From NCBI GenBank assembly GCA_020444425.1, contig JAHLLB010000031.1:1-58047 (forward strand): DNA of 58,047 bases, given 5' to 3'. This stretch comes from a bacterium. GTDB taxonomy: Bacteria > Electryoneota > Electryoneia > Electryoneales > Electryoneaceae. The notes under the pieces are model-generated. The model did no database searches. It had not been told where the DNA came from and was given only the letters and a program-made list of their open reading frames with translations. This document shows, in pieces, positions 9,223-17,808 of this stretch. The stretch's first letter is position 1, and each line of letters starts with the position of its first letter. The translations under genes and the position numbers were made by a program.

Positions 9223-12093
9223 ATGCGTTTCTCCTGTCCTGCCCGACTCCTGCCCGGATTGCTTGTCCTGTTAATTCTTCTCGGTCCACCTGCCCTTTGC
9301 CGGGGTCAGGCTGTGATGTTCGGTGACGTGATGACAATCAGTGGAACGTTTGACGTCAAGGGAATCGCGGTGATGGATGTGGATGCTGATAACCTCTTCG
9401 ATGTGGTCGCGGCCGCGAAAGATGAGGGTCAGATCGTCTGGTACCGCAATCTTGGCATCAACAACGGCTTTGGTCCGGCGACTGTTCTCACGACATACAA
9501 CGACGATGTTGTCACGATCGAACCGGCGGACGTGGATAACGACGGCGATCTTGACTTGTTGTATTCGCTCTACCAGCCAGGAGCAATCCTCCTGTATATC
9601 AATGCAGACGGTGCTGGCGATTTTACCGGCCCGTATATCGTGGATGATGACTGTTTGTACGTTCGGATGATTAAAACGGGTGATATTGACGGGGATGGTG
9701 ACCTCGATATCCTGGCGGCACCGTACTGGTATGAGAATATTAACGGTGCGCAAGGTCAGTTCGGTGATGCCCAGTGGATCACAGGGGCAAATGGGGGGTC
9801 AGATTTCGATATCGCAGATGTGGACCAGGATGGCGACAACGATGTCCTGATCGCCTCAACAAGCAACGATGAAATGCAGTGGTTCAAGAACGTTGACGGG
9901 TTGGGAACGTTCGATACCGGTGGGACGATCGCCATCAACCTGAGCGGCTATTTGTATTTCGACGTGGCGGATATTGATGGCGATGGTGATCCCGATATCG
10001 TTCTGACTGATAATTCCACCCTGAGCTACCGCGAAAATCTGTATGGTACCGGTGTCATGTGGGGAAATGAGGTCATTTATGATCAAGGCGGAACGTCTTT
10101 GATCTGTGTGGATGTCGATGGGGACCTGGACCTTGATCCGGTACTGACGTGCAACGATCAGGTTCTCTGGTTTGAGAACCTCGACCAGACCGGTCAGTTC
10201 AGCGATGTCCATGTTGCGGCAGATGACGATACGGATTTCGATCTCGTTCAGGCAGCCGACCTGGACAACGACCATGATCTGGATTTGATCACCGTCTCCA
10301 CCGAGTTCGATCAAGTCATGTGGTTCGAGAACCTGGATCACTTCGGCACATTTGGCGAGCGGCAGTTTGTCAGCATCTTGACCAGCGGCGCAACATCAGT
10401 CAATTACACAGATCTGGACGGCGATTCGGACAATGATATCCTCGTCGCGTCGGCGTGGAATGATGCGATTGCATGGTTGGAAAACCGTGACGGTCTCGGC
10501 GACTTTTCAGATCCGGTGCTGATCTCCGGCGATGTCCACATTCCCACATGTGTGTTCAGTGCGGATATGGATGGAGATGGCGACCAGGATGTGCTGTCTG
10601 CGTCCCGGGGTGACGATAAAATCGCGTGGTATGAAAATCTGGATGGTGCGGCCTCATTTGGCCCGCAGCAGATCCTGACCGATCAGGCGTTGTCGGCGAC
10701 GGAGGTGCGCGCGGATGACATCGACGGGGATGGGGATCTGGATGTCCTCGCTGCAGCCGGCGGCCTGCACGGGATCGGGTGGTTCGAAAACCTGGATGGA
10801 GCGGGGACATTTGGCCCCGCCCGGGTTGTCACACTGGATCTCCCCAAGGCGACATGCGTTTTCGCCGCCGACCTCGATGGGGACACGGATCTCGATGTGC
10901 TTGGCACCTCCCGGGCCGACGACAAAGTTGTCTGGCTGGAAAACCTGGATGGACTGGGAAACTTCGGCAATCAACAGGAATTGCCGCACGACATCCCGAA
11001 GGCATCCGCCGTCTGCAGCACCGACCTCGATGGGGACGGCGACATGGATGTGATCGCCACCGGTACCGGGTACTGCCGGGTGTTTGTCTTTGTCAATGAG
11101 GACGGAGCCGGAACTTTCAGCACGCATCAGGCCGGCTACCGAAATCGGGACGCGAACGCCATTGCAGCAGCCGATCTGGACGGGGACGGGGATCAGGATT
11201 TTCTGATCACTTATTCGTGGGGCGTCGCCTGGTATGAAAACCGAGACCCGGAAAACGTGTTCCTTTTCAGTCGTCATCTGGCGACGCTGTACAAGGCCAG
11301 CAGTGTGCAGGCCGGCGATCTGGACGGGGATACTGATCCGGACGTCCTCGTCGGAAACGTGCAAGGCAATGCGGTAACATGGGTGGAAAATCTGGGCGCG
11401 CCGCCGGTATCGCTCACGGCAACCGGCACCAGCACAACGATTCCGGCGTCCGGCGGGACGCTAACCTACGATGTTCACTTCACCTATGACTTCAACCAAC
11501 CGGCAACGGGATTGGACTACTGGGCTGTGGTGTATCGGCAGGAGCCGAGCTCGCATGGCAGCAGGCGTGTGTTTCAGCAGTCGTTCAACGCGACACCGGG
11601 GATGGATGTGGAGGCATCCATCACGCACGAGATCCCCGCGTCGTTCGAGAACGGGTCATTTCTGTACTACACCTACGTCGGATACTGGGGTAGCTCCCAC
11701 TATCTGCTGGATGTGTTTCCGTTTACGAAAGGATCCGGTACCGGCAACGGAACGTTCGATCCGGAATCATGGAGCACGATGGGCGGATTCGCGGACATGA
11801 AAACGGCATACGCAGTTGATCCTCCGGCGTCATTTTACCTCGGAGCCGTGACTCCGAATCCGTTCAACGCGATGGCCACGGTACAAATTGACGTGCCGGA
11901 AGCGACTCACCTTCGGCTGGCGGTATACAACGTGCTCGGGCAACATGTCACCACCCTCATCGACCAGCAGGTTGAGCCGGGAGCACGATCTTTCAGCATC
12001 AATGGGAGCGACATCACGGCAGGGGTCTACTTCCTTCGGGTGGAGACCTCGACGGGCTACCACGATGTCCGGAAGCTGGTATTGCTGAAATAA
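9223..12093 (+). CDS. Secreted FG-GAP/VCBS repeat protein with sorting domain
   Basis: 956 residues. A signal peptide (RLLPGLLVLLILLGPPALC, cleavage near GQA) is followed by 14 tandem repeats of the form D-[VIL]-D-x-D-x-D-x-D ... VWYENLDGxGTFG, spaced about 50 residues over roughly 45-720. Each carries the DxDxDGDxD calcium-loop signature of FG-GAP/VCBS blades, so two seven-bladed propellers or one long array are possible. An Ig-like segment (TTIPASGGTLTYDVHF ... GSFLYYTYVGYW) precedes the sorting module (VTPNPFNAMATV, VYNVLGQHVTTLI, AGVYFLRV, ending RKLVLLK). It is likely surface-exposed or released; the ligand is unknown. Confidence 0.87.
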   Translation: MRFSCPARLLPGLLVLLILLGPPALCRGQAVMFGDVMTISGTFDVKGIAVMDVDADNLFDVVAAAKDEGQIVWYRNLGINNGFGPATVLTTYNDDVVTIEPADVDNDGDLDLLYSLYQPGAILLYINADGAGDFTGPYIVDDDCLYVRMIKTGDIDGDGDLDILAAPYWYENINGAQGQFGDAQWITGANGGSDFDIADVDQDGDNDVLIASTSNDEMQWFKNVDGLGTFDTGGTIAINLSGYLYFDVADIDGDGDPDIVLTDNSTLSYRENLYGTGVMWGNEVIYDQGGTSLICVDVDGDLDLDPVLTCNDQVLWFENLDQTGQFSDVHVAADDDTDFDLVQAADLDNDHDLDLITVSTEFDQVMWFENLDHFGTFGERQFVSILTSGATSVNYTDLDGDSDNDILVASAWNDAIAWLENRDGLGDFSDPVLISGDVHIPTCVFSADMDGDGDQDVLSASRGDDKIAWYENLDGAASFGPQQILTDQALSATEVRADDIDGDGDLDVLAAAGGLHGIGWFENLDGAGTFGPARVVTLDLPKATCVFAADLDGDTDLDVLGTSRADDKVVWLENLDGLGNFGNQQELPHDIPKASAVCSTDLDGDGDMDVIATGTGYCRVFVFVNEDGAGTFSTHQAGYRNRDANAIAAADLDGDGDQDFLITYSWGVAWYENRDPENVFLFSRHLATLYKASSVQAGDLDGDTDPDVLVGNVQGNAVTWVENLGAPPVSLTATGTSTTIPASGGTLTYDVHFTYDFNQPATGLDYWAVVYRQEPSSHGSRRVFQQSFNATPGMDVEASITHEIPASFENGSFLYYTYVGYWGSSHYLLDVFPFTKGSGTGNGTFDPESWSTMGGFADMKTAYAVDPPASFYLGAVTPNPFNAMATVQIDVPEATHLRLAVYNVLGQHVTTLIDQQVEPGARSFSINGSDITAGVYFLRVETSTGYHDVRKLVLLK

Positions 12094-12157
12094 TGCGAAT
12101 ACGACGTGTGCCCCGGGAGACAGTGGGCACGTGTCCGATCATTCAGATGAGAAACAA

Positions 12158-12190
12158 GACCCGGGTTCGGCGAACCCGGGTCGTTTGTTT
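12158..12190 (+). terminator. Terminator between convergent genes
   Basis: GACCCGGGTTCG and CGAACCCGGGTC form a near-perfect stem followed by GTTTGTTT. The other strand also ends in a T-rich run, so it may stop both the gene ending at 12093 and the one ending at 12216. Confidence 0.85.
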
Positions 12191-12215
12191 GTGCGATGAT
12201 GGCAACAGCTTGGTG

Positions 12216-13700
12216 TTAGAAGCGGACCGTCGCCGTCAACCACCCATACCCGGCCGGATCGTGGTCATTGGCGAATCCACCCAGCACGAAGGATTCGTAC
12301 GGATCGTTCGGGTTCAACGGGTAGTCGCCGCTGGTGATCAGCGTGAACAGTGCATAGCCGCCGTTGATTGCGAGGTAGTCGTTGACCTGCCAGTCCAGCA
12401 TCACGCTGGTTTCGGCGCCGAGATCGACCGTCGTGGATTTGTTTACATCTTCCCGTCCGAAGATGAACCGGTGATACCCCAGTTGCAGGCGCAGGTTTTC
12501 CGCCGGGCTTGCGGACAAGGTGCCGTAGTAGTCCGCGAGTCGCGGAAACGAGGCCCAGTTGAGGTTCAGGTAGCCGCGGAACTCACGGTTCGAGGCGAAC
12601 GGCGTCCGGAATTGCGGCTGGTTGCGGGAGATCGGGTTGAACTGGCCTTCTGACTCAATATCGTAGCTGCCGTACGTGTAGTCCACGCCGAGCTTCAGCG
12701 CCGGATCGGACGTCATGTCGAACTGGTATTCAACATCCGCCGCGATCAGCCAGCTGTTGAGGTCGAATTTGGTCTCCCTGTACTGCATGTCGGGATTTTC
12801 CCAGTAGTAGACGCGATACTTGTAGTCCAGCGTTCCCCACTGATAGGCGGCGTCAACGTTGAACGTCAGATTGTTCCACGTATCGCCGACATACGCCCCG
12901 GCATGATAGAGGTCATACGGCATCGCGAACGCCGCTTTCTCACCATAGTAGTAGTAATAGTCGTCACGATAGATCTCTTTACGCGGGTCGATGTCGGCGG
13001 AGACAAACGGCTGGAAGCGTCCGTCGAAGAAATCCCCGGCGAAAACATACAGGTTGCGGTCGTGGCGGCTGGTGCCGTAGACGCTCGGATACACGTACAT
13101 CTCACCCGGGCCGTCAAGGGGGTAATCCGGGTAAACGTAGTAATCCGGAATCGGGTAGGCGTAGTTATAGTCCTGCACTCGTGCGATCAGCAGCGACCAA
13201 CGGCCCTTGTCCGGCATCAGCCAGCACGGCCATTCGAGCAGCACGCCGTCGTACGCGTTCGGGCCGAACAGGTGCCAGTCGTTGTAGCCGAAAATGCGTC
13301 CCCGGCCGGTTTGCCACGTGAACCGTCCCGCCTGAATCGCGATGTTCAGGTCGAACAGGTTGTCCACTCGGAAGTACGCCTCCCGCAGATCCCAGATCGA
13401 CATGGTGGTTTCCTCGGGCAGGGCGGTGCCGAGGTATCGGCTTTCCTGCACATTCAGCCGGAGCATGAAATCGTCCATCGGCAGCACGTCGATCCCGATC
13501 ATTGTGCGCATCGTGCCGTAATCGGAGAAGCCGGTGTTGCTGTCGAAGTCGCGGCCGTCCAGCTCCCAGCGCGGACGCAGCTCGAGATCCATCGTGACCA
13601 ACGGGTCGCCGTCTTTTTCGAGGATCGGAAGTTCTGCGTTTGCGAGGAACGGGATCAGAATGAATGCGAGCAGGAACAGTGGCAGAACACGTCTCATCAT
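12216..13700 (-). CDS. Outer-membrane beta-barrel protein, alginate-export-like
   Basis: About 494 residues. The start is one of two adjacent ATGs (13700 or 13697) directly after a GGGGGG run; the second gives better spacing. A signal peptide (VLPLFLLAFILIPFLANA) is followed by alternating amphipathic strands and a C-terminus ending TATVRF, with the terminal Phe typical of barrel proteins. The stretch AIQAGRFTWQTGRGRIFG ... NAYDGVLLEWP resembles the AlgE-like alginate-export family, where this region lines the pore. A porin with another substrate is equally possible. No polysaccharide genes are nearby to support alginate export. Confidence 0.65.
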   Translation of the reverse strand: MMRRVLPLFLLAFILIPFLANAELPILEKDGDPLVTMDLELRPRWELDGRDFDSNTGFSDYGTMRTMIGIDVLPMDDFMLRLNVQESRYLGTALPEETTMSIWDLREAYFRVDNLFDLNIAIQAGRFTWQTGRGRIFGYNDWHLFGPNAYDGVLLEWPCWLMPDKGRWSLLIARVQDYNYAYPIPDYYVYPDYPLDGPGEMYVYPSVYGTSRHDRNLYVFAGDFFDGRFQPFVSADIDPRKEIYRDDYYYYYGEKAAFAMPYDLYHAGAYVGDTWNNLTFNVDAAYQWGTLDYKYRVYYWENPDMQYRETKFDLNSWLIAADVEYQFDMTSDPALKLGVDYTYGSYDIESEGQFNPISRNQPQFRTPFASNREFRGYLNLNWASFPRLADYYGTLSASPAENLRLQLGYHRFIFGREDVNKSTTVDLGAETSVMLDWQVNDYLAINGGYALFTLITSGDYPLNPNDPYESFVLGGFANDHDPAGYGWLTATVRF

Positions 13701-13832
13701 ACCCCCCGGATGACTGGATCGTTGCGCGGCTGGGCGCGGGCTCATGCGTGTGCGGCGGCATGGGCACGGCTAAGCTGTTGTGTCAAGTAAACTAGGCGGC
13801 GGTTGCAGCCGTTCCAACCGGCTCGGAGCGTG

Positions 13833-13857
13833 GCCCGACTCGCAGATAAGTCGGGTG
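13833..13857. repeat. CCCGACT hairpin
   Basis: CCCGACT, eight-base loop, AGTCGGG. It resembles the CCCGACTTGCGAGCAAGTCGG units at 54100 and 54227. Confidence 0.6.
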
Positions 13858-13891
13858 TCATGGGATAGGATGCAGATATCCGCACAAATAG

Positions 13892-13927
13892 AATCGGGGA
13901 CACATTGTCCTCAATGTGTCCCCGGTT
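13892..13927. repeat. CGGGGACAC inverted repeat
   Basis: Arms AATCGGGGACACATTG and CAATGTGTCCCCGGTT flank a four-base loop. It shares the CCGGGGACAC end with the repeat at 39744. It lies downstream of gcvT and could serve as its terminator. Confidence 0.7.
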
Positions 13928-13936
13928 GAGTCGTTT

Positions 13937-13961
13937 ACTCACAACTCACCACTCACAACTG
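13937..13961 (-). repeat. Heptamer array right after the gcvT stop codon
   Basis: On the coding strand of gcvT the units read TGTGAGT, GGTGAGT, TGTGAGT, beginning three bases past the stop codon at 13965-13967. Confidence 0.75.
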
Positions 13962-13964
13962 CCG

Positions 13965-15053
13965 TCAGTACGGCCGCTTGTAGAACGGCGTTTCGACGAC
14001 GCGTGCGGGCTTGCGTTTGCCACGGATGTCGAGCTCGAACTTGGTACCGACGGCGGTGAATTCCTTCGCCAGGTACGCGAGGCCGAGGCCCTTGTCGAGG
14101 GACGGTGACCACGCGCCGCTGGTGACGTCCCCGATCTTGGTGTCGCCCTGGTAGCATTCATAGCCGTGACGCGGGATCGCCTTTTCCTCGACCTCGAAGC
14201 CGATCAACTTGCGGCTGAGGCCTTTTTCCTTGGCGGCGAGGACCGCTTCGCGTCCGATGAACTCGCCCTTGTTGACCTTGGTGATCCAGCCGAGGCCAGC
14301 TTCCAGCGGGTTGTGTTCGTCGTCGATGTCGTTGCCATAAAGTGCGAACTTCATCTCGAGCCGCAGGGTGTCACGTGCACCGAGACCGATCGGTTCGATG
14401 CCGAACTCGGCGCCGGCTTCCATCACGGCGTCCCAGACAGCGGGAGCGGACTCATTGTCGATATACAGTTCGAAACCCGCTTCGCCGGTGTAGCCGGTGG
14501 CGGAGATGACCGCTCGCTGCCCGGCGACTTCGCCCTCACGGAACCAGTAGAACTTGATGTCGTCGAGGTTGGTGTCGGTGAGTTTCTGGATCACGGCGGG
14601 CGCGTTCCGTCCCTGCACCGCGAGCAGGCTCATGCGGTGGGAGGCGTCGTCGATGGTCACATTCGACGGTGCATGCTTTTCGATCCACGCCAGGTCCTTG
14701 GCGTGATTGGCGGCGTTGACCACGAGCATGAAACGGTCTTCGAAACGGTACACGATCAAGTCGTCGATGAAGCCGCCATTCTCGTACAACATCGCCGAAT
14801 ACTGGGCCTGATTCACCTGCAGCTTGGCGGGGTTGTTGACGGTGATCTTGTTGATGAACTCGAGCGCGCCGTCCCCCTTGATCCAGATTTCGCCCATGTG
14901 GGAGACGTCGAAGATGCCCACCGATTCGCGAACCTTCTGGTGTTCAGCGGTGATCGAATGGTACTGGATCGGCATCAGGTAGCCAGCGAACGGGACCAGC
15001 TTCGCCCCGGCAGCGACATGTTTCTCGTACAACGCGGTTTGCTTGCCCTCCAT
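13965..15053 (-). CDS. gcvT: Aminomethyltransferase, glycine cleavage system T protein
   Basis: About 362 residues from the ATG at 15053, which follows AGAGGAGG. It matches GcvT end to end: TALYEKHVAAGAKLVPFAGY, GIFDVSHMGEIWIKG, the folate-binding region YTGEAGFELYI, LGARDTLRLEMKFALYGNDI and the C-terminal barrel with IGDVTSGAWSPSLDKGLGLAYL. The enzyme transfers the aminomethyl carbon from the lipoyl H protein to tetrahydrofolate and releases ammonia. The H, P and L protein genes are not in the window, so this copy stands apart from the rest of the system. Confidence 0.96.
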   Translation of the reverse strand: MEGKQTALYEKHVAAGAKLVPFAGYLMPIQYHSITAEHQKVRESVGIFDVSHMGEIWIKGDGALEFINKITVNNPAKLQVNQAQYSAMLYENGGFIDDLIVYRFEDRFMLVVNAANHAKDLAWIEKHAPSNVTIDDASHRMSLLAVQGRNAPAVIQKLTDTNLDDIKFYWFREGEVAGQRAVISATGYTGEAGFELYIDNESAPAVWDAVMEAGAEFGIEPIGLGARDTLRLEMKFALYGNDIDDEHNPLEAGLGWITKVNKGEFIGREAVLAAKEKGLSRKLIGFEVEEKAIPRHGYECYQGDTKIGDVTSGAWSPSLDKGLGLAYLAKEFTAVGTKFELDIRGKRKPARVVETPFYKRPY

Positions 15054-15070
15054 GGGGCCTCCTCTAAAGA

Positions 15071-15223
15071 CAGTCGTGAGTCCTGAGTCTTGAGTCAAAC
15101 ACCAACCCAAGACACGGAATCAATCGGAATCGTTAAAACAGTTATGAGTTGTGAGTGATGAGTTATGAGGAACCGCAAAACACAAAACATCGCACACAAA
15201 TGAACAGTAGTTATGAGTTGCGA
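15071..15223 (+). repeat. Heptamer arrays between gcvT and the AT-rich orphan gene
   Basis: Three tracts are seen: GTCGTGA GTCCTGA GTCTTGA (15071-15096), AGTTATG AGTTGTG AGTGATG AGTTATG (15139-15169) and a shorter AGTTATGAGTT (about 15208-15219). They have the opposite orientation to the array at 15658-15694, so the AT-rich gene between them is bounded by inverted heptamer tracts. Confidence 0.75.
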
Positions 15224-15235
15224 ACTTACAAAGGA

Positions 15236-15628
15236 TTAGTTACTACTATATAACCTTTTAGCGCATTCGGTCCAGCTACTAGGGTCGCTTAACCCCAATT
15301 CAAGTATTTCTGCTATTTTGTTTGGAATTACATTCGAAAATTCTTCAACACAAAACGTAAACTCTCGAACAATTCGTTTATGCTTGTACTGGTTAAGCAG
15401 CGCATCTATCTTCTTTGGAACTGGACCTGTGAGGTTGTCCAAAACAAGTCTGTAAATATTATTCTTATATTCTGTATAATAAAGAAAATGTATTTTTCTG
15501 TTTCTATCATCTATAAAATATAGAGATTCGCTTTTCTTTCTTCCATGAACATAATTACAATCTAGCCCACGCGATCTAATAAAGTCTATTGTGTAGGCAG
15601 TAAACTTGAGAACATTTCGGTCTGTCAT
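15236..15628 (-). CDS. AT-rich hypothetical protein
   Basis: About 130 residues from the ATG at 15628, which follows AGGAG. I do not recognise a family. The sequence is rich in Lys, Asn, Ile and Tyr and looks soluble; no signal peptide or membrane segment is visible. Its base composition is much more AT-rich than gcvT or the transketolase genes on either side, with A/T-ending codons. It sits between inverted heptamer arrays. Together these suggest relatively recent acquisition. Confidence 0.65.
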   Translation of the reverse strand: MTDRNVLKFTAYTIDFIRSRGLDCNYVHGRKKSESLYFIDDRNRKIHFLYYTEYKNNIYRLVLDNLTGPVPKKIDALLNQYKHKRIVREFTFCVEEFSNVIPNKIAEILELGLSDPSSWTECAKRLYSSN

Positions 15629-15657
15629 TTTAGATCTCCTGTGCGAGTTCAAACGCC

Positions 15658-15694
15658 ACTCAAACTCATCACTCATTACTCACCACTCACAACT
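15658..15694 (-). repeat. Heptamer array containing the transketolase stop codon
   Basis: On the plus strand the tract reads ACTCATC ACTCATT ACTCACC ACTCACA ACTG. On the coding strand the TGA stop of the adjacent gene (15687-15689) lies inside it. Confidence 0.8.
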
Positions 15695-16634
15695 GCAGTA
15701 ACCCCTTCACCTTCTCCACAATCTTCCACCAGCGCAAGCCGTACAGGTCGAGCAGTTCTTCGCTGTCACCGGAACGGCCGTAGCGGTCTTCGACGGCAAC
15801 GTAGTCCATCGGTACCGGCGCATGTCTGGACACCGTCTGCGCGACCACGGATGCGAGGCCGCCGTGTAGCTGGTGTTCCTCAGCGGTGACAATGCCTTTC
15901 GTCTCGCGCGCCGCGCCAAGGATAACCTCAGTATCCAACGGTTTCAAGGTGCTCATGTTGATCACTCGGAGGCCAATGCCGTCCTCGGCGAGCTTGTCGT
16001 GCGCCAGCAGGGCTTCCGCGACCATGGTTCCGATGGCGATGCACGTGGCGTCCTCGCCCTCGGCGAGGACCCGTGCCTTGCCAACTTCAAACGGGTCGGC
16101 TTCGGTGGTGACAATCGGGACAGATTCCCGTCCGAAGCGGATGTAGACCGGCCCGTTGATGGCGTGCGCCGCCGCGACGGCTTTGCGTGTTTCCCAGTAG
16201 TCGGCGGGAGTGAGCACGGTGTAATTCGGCAACGCCAGCATGCACGCGAGGTCTTCCATCATCTGATGCGTCGCGCCGTCCGGACCGACACTGAGCCCCG
16301 AGTGCGCACCGCCGATCTTGACGTTGCACGGCGTGTAGCCGACCGTGACGCGCAACTGATCGTAGACCCGTCCGACGCCGAACGCGCTGTAGGTGACGTA
16401 AAACGGCACCTTGCCCAGCAACGACATCCCGGCGGCGGCGTTGACCATGTGCATCTCGCTGATGCCCATCTCGTAGAAGCGGTCGGGCCAGCTTTCGGCG
16501 AACCGGTCGACGTTGCACGAGATTGCGTTGTCGCCAACCATCACGACCACGTCGCCGTGTTGTTCGCCGATATCGATCAGGCCGTCGCCCCAGCCTTCGC
16601 GTGTCTTTTTGCGGTCGAAGGTTCGCATCGTCAT
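15687..16634 (-). CDS. Transketolase, C-terminal subunit
   Basis: About 315 residues from the ATG at 16634, whose ATGA overlaps the stop of the upstream subunit. It carries the pyrimidine-binding domain (VVMVGDNAIS ... RFYEMGISEMHMVNAAAGMS ... HSGLSVGPDGATHQ) and the transketolase C-terminal domain (VINMSTLKPLDTE ... VTAEEHQLHGGLAS). With the N-terminal subunit it should form a ThDP enzyme moving two-carbon ketol units in the pentose phosphate pathway. Some such pairs act on other sugar phosphates. The last codons lie in a heptamer array. Confidence 0.92.
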   Translation of the reverse strand: MTMRTFDRKKTREGWGDGLIDIGEQHGDVVVMVGDNAISCNVDRFAESWPDRFYEMGISEMHMVNAAAGMSLLGKVPFYVTYSAFGVGRVYDQLRVTVGYTPCNVKIGGAHSGLSVGPDGATHQMMEDLACMLALPNYTVLTPADYWETRKAVAAAHAINGPVYIRFGRESVPIVTTEADPFEVGKARVLAEGEDATCIAIGTMVAEALLAHDKLAEDGIGLRVINMSTLKPLDTEVILGAARETKGIVTAEEHQLHGGLASVVAQTVSRHAPVPMDYVAVEDRYGRSGDSEELLDLYGLRWWKIVEKVKGLLQL

Positions 16635-17530
16635 GCGGTCACCTCCGATCCCGCGAGACGCTCCCGCCATTCGTCGTAGCTGGTCCCGAGCTGCATCAAC
16701 GCCGTGTTTGCCTGGTCGACGGTCGGCGGTTTCCCGTGCCAACGGTAATCGTCCTCAATTTCACGCCACCCTTTGCCCATGAGGGTGTGTGCGAGGATGA
16801 CGGTCGGCTGTTGTGTCAACCGGTCCGCCTCACGCAAAGCGTCGAGGATCTGGTCCATGTCGTGCCCGTCGATCTCGAGCACGTGCCAGTTGAACGATTC
16901 CCACTTCTCCGCCAGCGGTGCGATGCCGATGATGTCCTCGACGCGCCCGTCAATTTGCGCGCCGTTGTAGTCGACAATCGCGGTCAGGTTGTCGCAGTGA
17001 TAATGCGCCGCCGACAGCGCTGCTTCCCAAATCGAGCCTTCCTGCAGTTCGCCGTCGCCAAGGCAACAGAAAACTCGTCGCGGGTGCTTGTCCAGCCTGG
17101 ACGCCATCGCGACACCGATCGCGACGCTCAGTCCCTGGCCCAACGATCCGGCGGAGGCTTCGATACCCGGGGTGTCGTGCGCGGACGGGTGCCCCTGCAG
17201 ATTGCCCTTCAGTTGCCGGAAGCCGAGCAGTTCGCACAACGGGAAGTAGCCGCGCTCGGCCATCACCGAATAGATCAACGGCGAGATGTGTGCGTTGGAC
17301 ACGTTCCAGAAGTCGCGGTTGTCGAAGGACGGGTTGCGCGGGTCGATGGTCGCGGCATGAAACAGAATCGCGGTGAGGAAATCGCAGGCGGACAGAGAGC
17401 CGCCGGTGTGGCCGCTGTTCGCGTTGGCGATCATCGTCAGGATGTCACGGCGGACGTCGGTCGCGATCGCGCGGAGCTCGTCGGCGGGTAGCTCGAGACG
17501 GCCGGGGGCGGTTCGATCCACAGTCGGCAT
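16631..17530 (-). CDS. Transketolase, N-terminal subunit
   Basis: About 299 residues from the ATG at 17530 (MPTVDRTAPG). It has the ThDP pyrophosphate-binding signature (CLGDGELQEGSIWEA ... IVDYNGAQ), with NSGHTGGSLSACDF and the substrate-site stretch GHPSAHDTPGIEASAGSLGQG. Domain content and length fit the split-transketolase arrangement rather than the single 650-residue enzyme. It is translationally coupled to the C-terminal subunit by a 4-nt overlap. Confidence 0.93.
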   Translation of the reverse strand: MPTVDRTAPGRLELPADELRAIATDVRRDILTMIANANSGHTGGSLSACDFLTAILFHAATIDPRNPSFDNRDFWNVSNAHISPLIYSVMAERGYFPLCELLGFRQLKGNLQGHPSAHDTPGIEASAGSLGQGLSVAIGVAMASRLDKHPRRVFCCLGDGELQEGSIWEAALSAAHYHCDNLTAIVDYNGAQIDGRVEDIIGIAPLAEKWESFNWHVLEIDGHDMDQILDALREADRLTQQPTVILAHTLMGKGWREIEDDYRWHGKPPTVDQANTALMQLGTSYDEWRERLAGSEVTA

Positions 17531-17717
17531 AGCGTTGCGTTTCCATGAGTTGCGCCGGGGGTGCGCGGGAAGGTAGAGCGTGCTCAGGGGACAAGGCAAC
17601 TCAGGGGCGAGAATGGGGGATAATGGCGCACCGTCCGCCGCACGTGATTATCACGATCCAATCGTTAATGCCGCCGCCGATGTCGTTTCGGCTATTGGGG
17701 GCGTGCTGGTTGTTGAA

Positions 17718-17746
17718 GTCATTCTGAACGAAGTGAAGAATCTCTC
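17718..17746 (+). repeat. Left copy of a 29-bp inverted repeat
   Basis: Begins GTCATTCTGAACGAAGTGAA. The right copy at 19292-19320 on the other strand matches at 26 of 29 positions. The pair flanks a single secreted-protein gene. Confidence 0.8.
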
Positions 17747-17808
17747 TTTACTCACCTTGTTTTACAGTCTAAGTTATTAGTGAACTTGAACATCTCACGG
17801 GGGGTACA

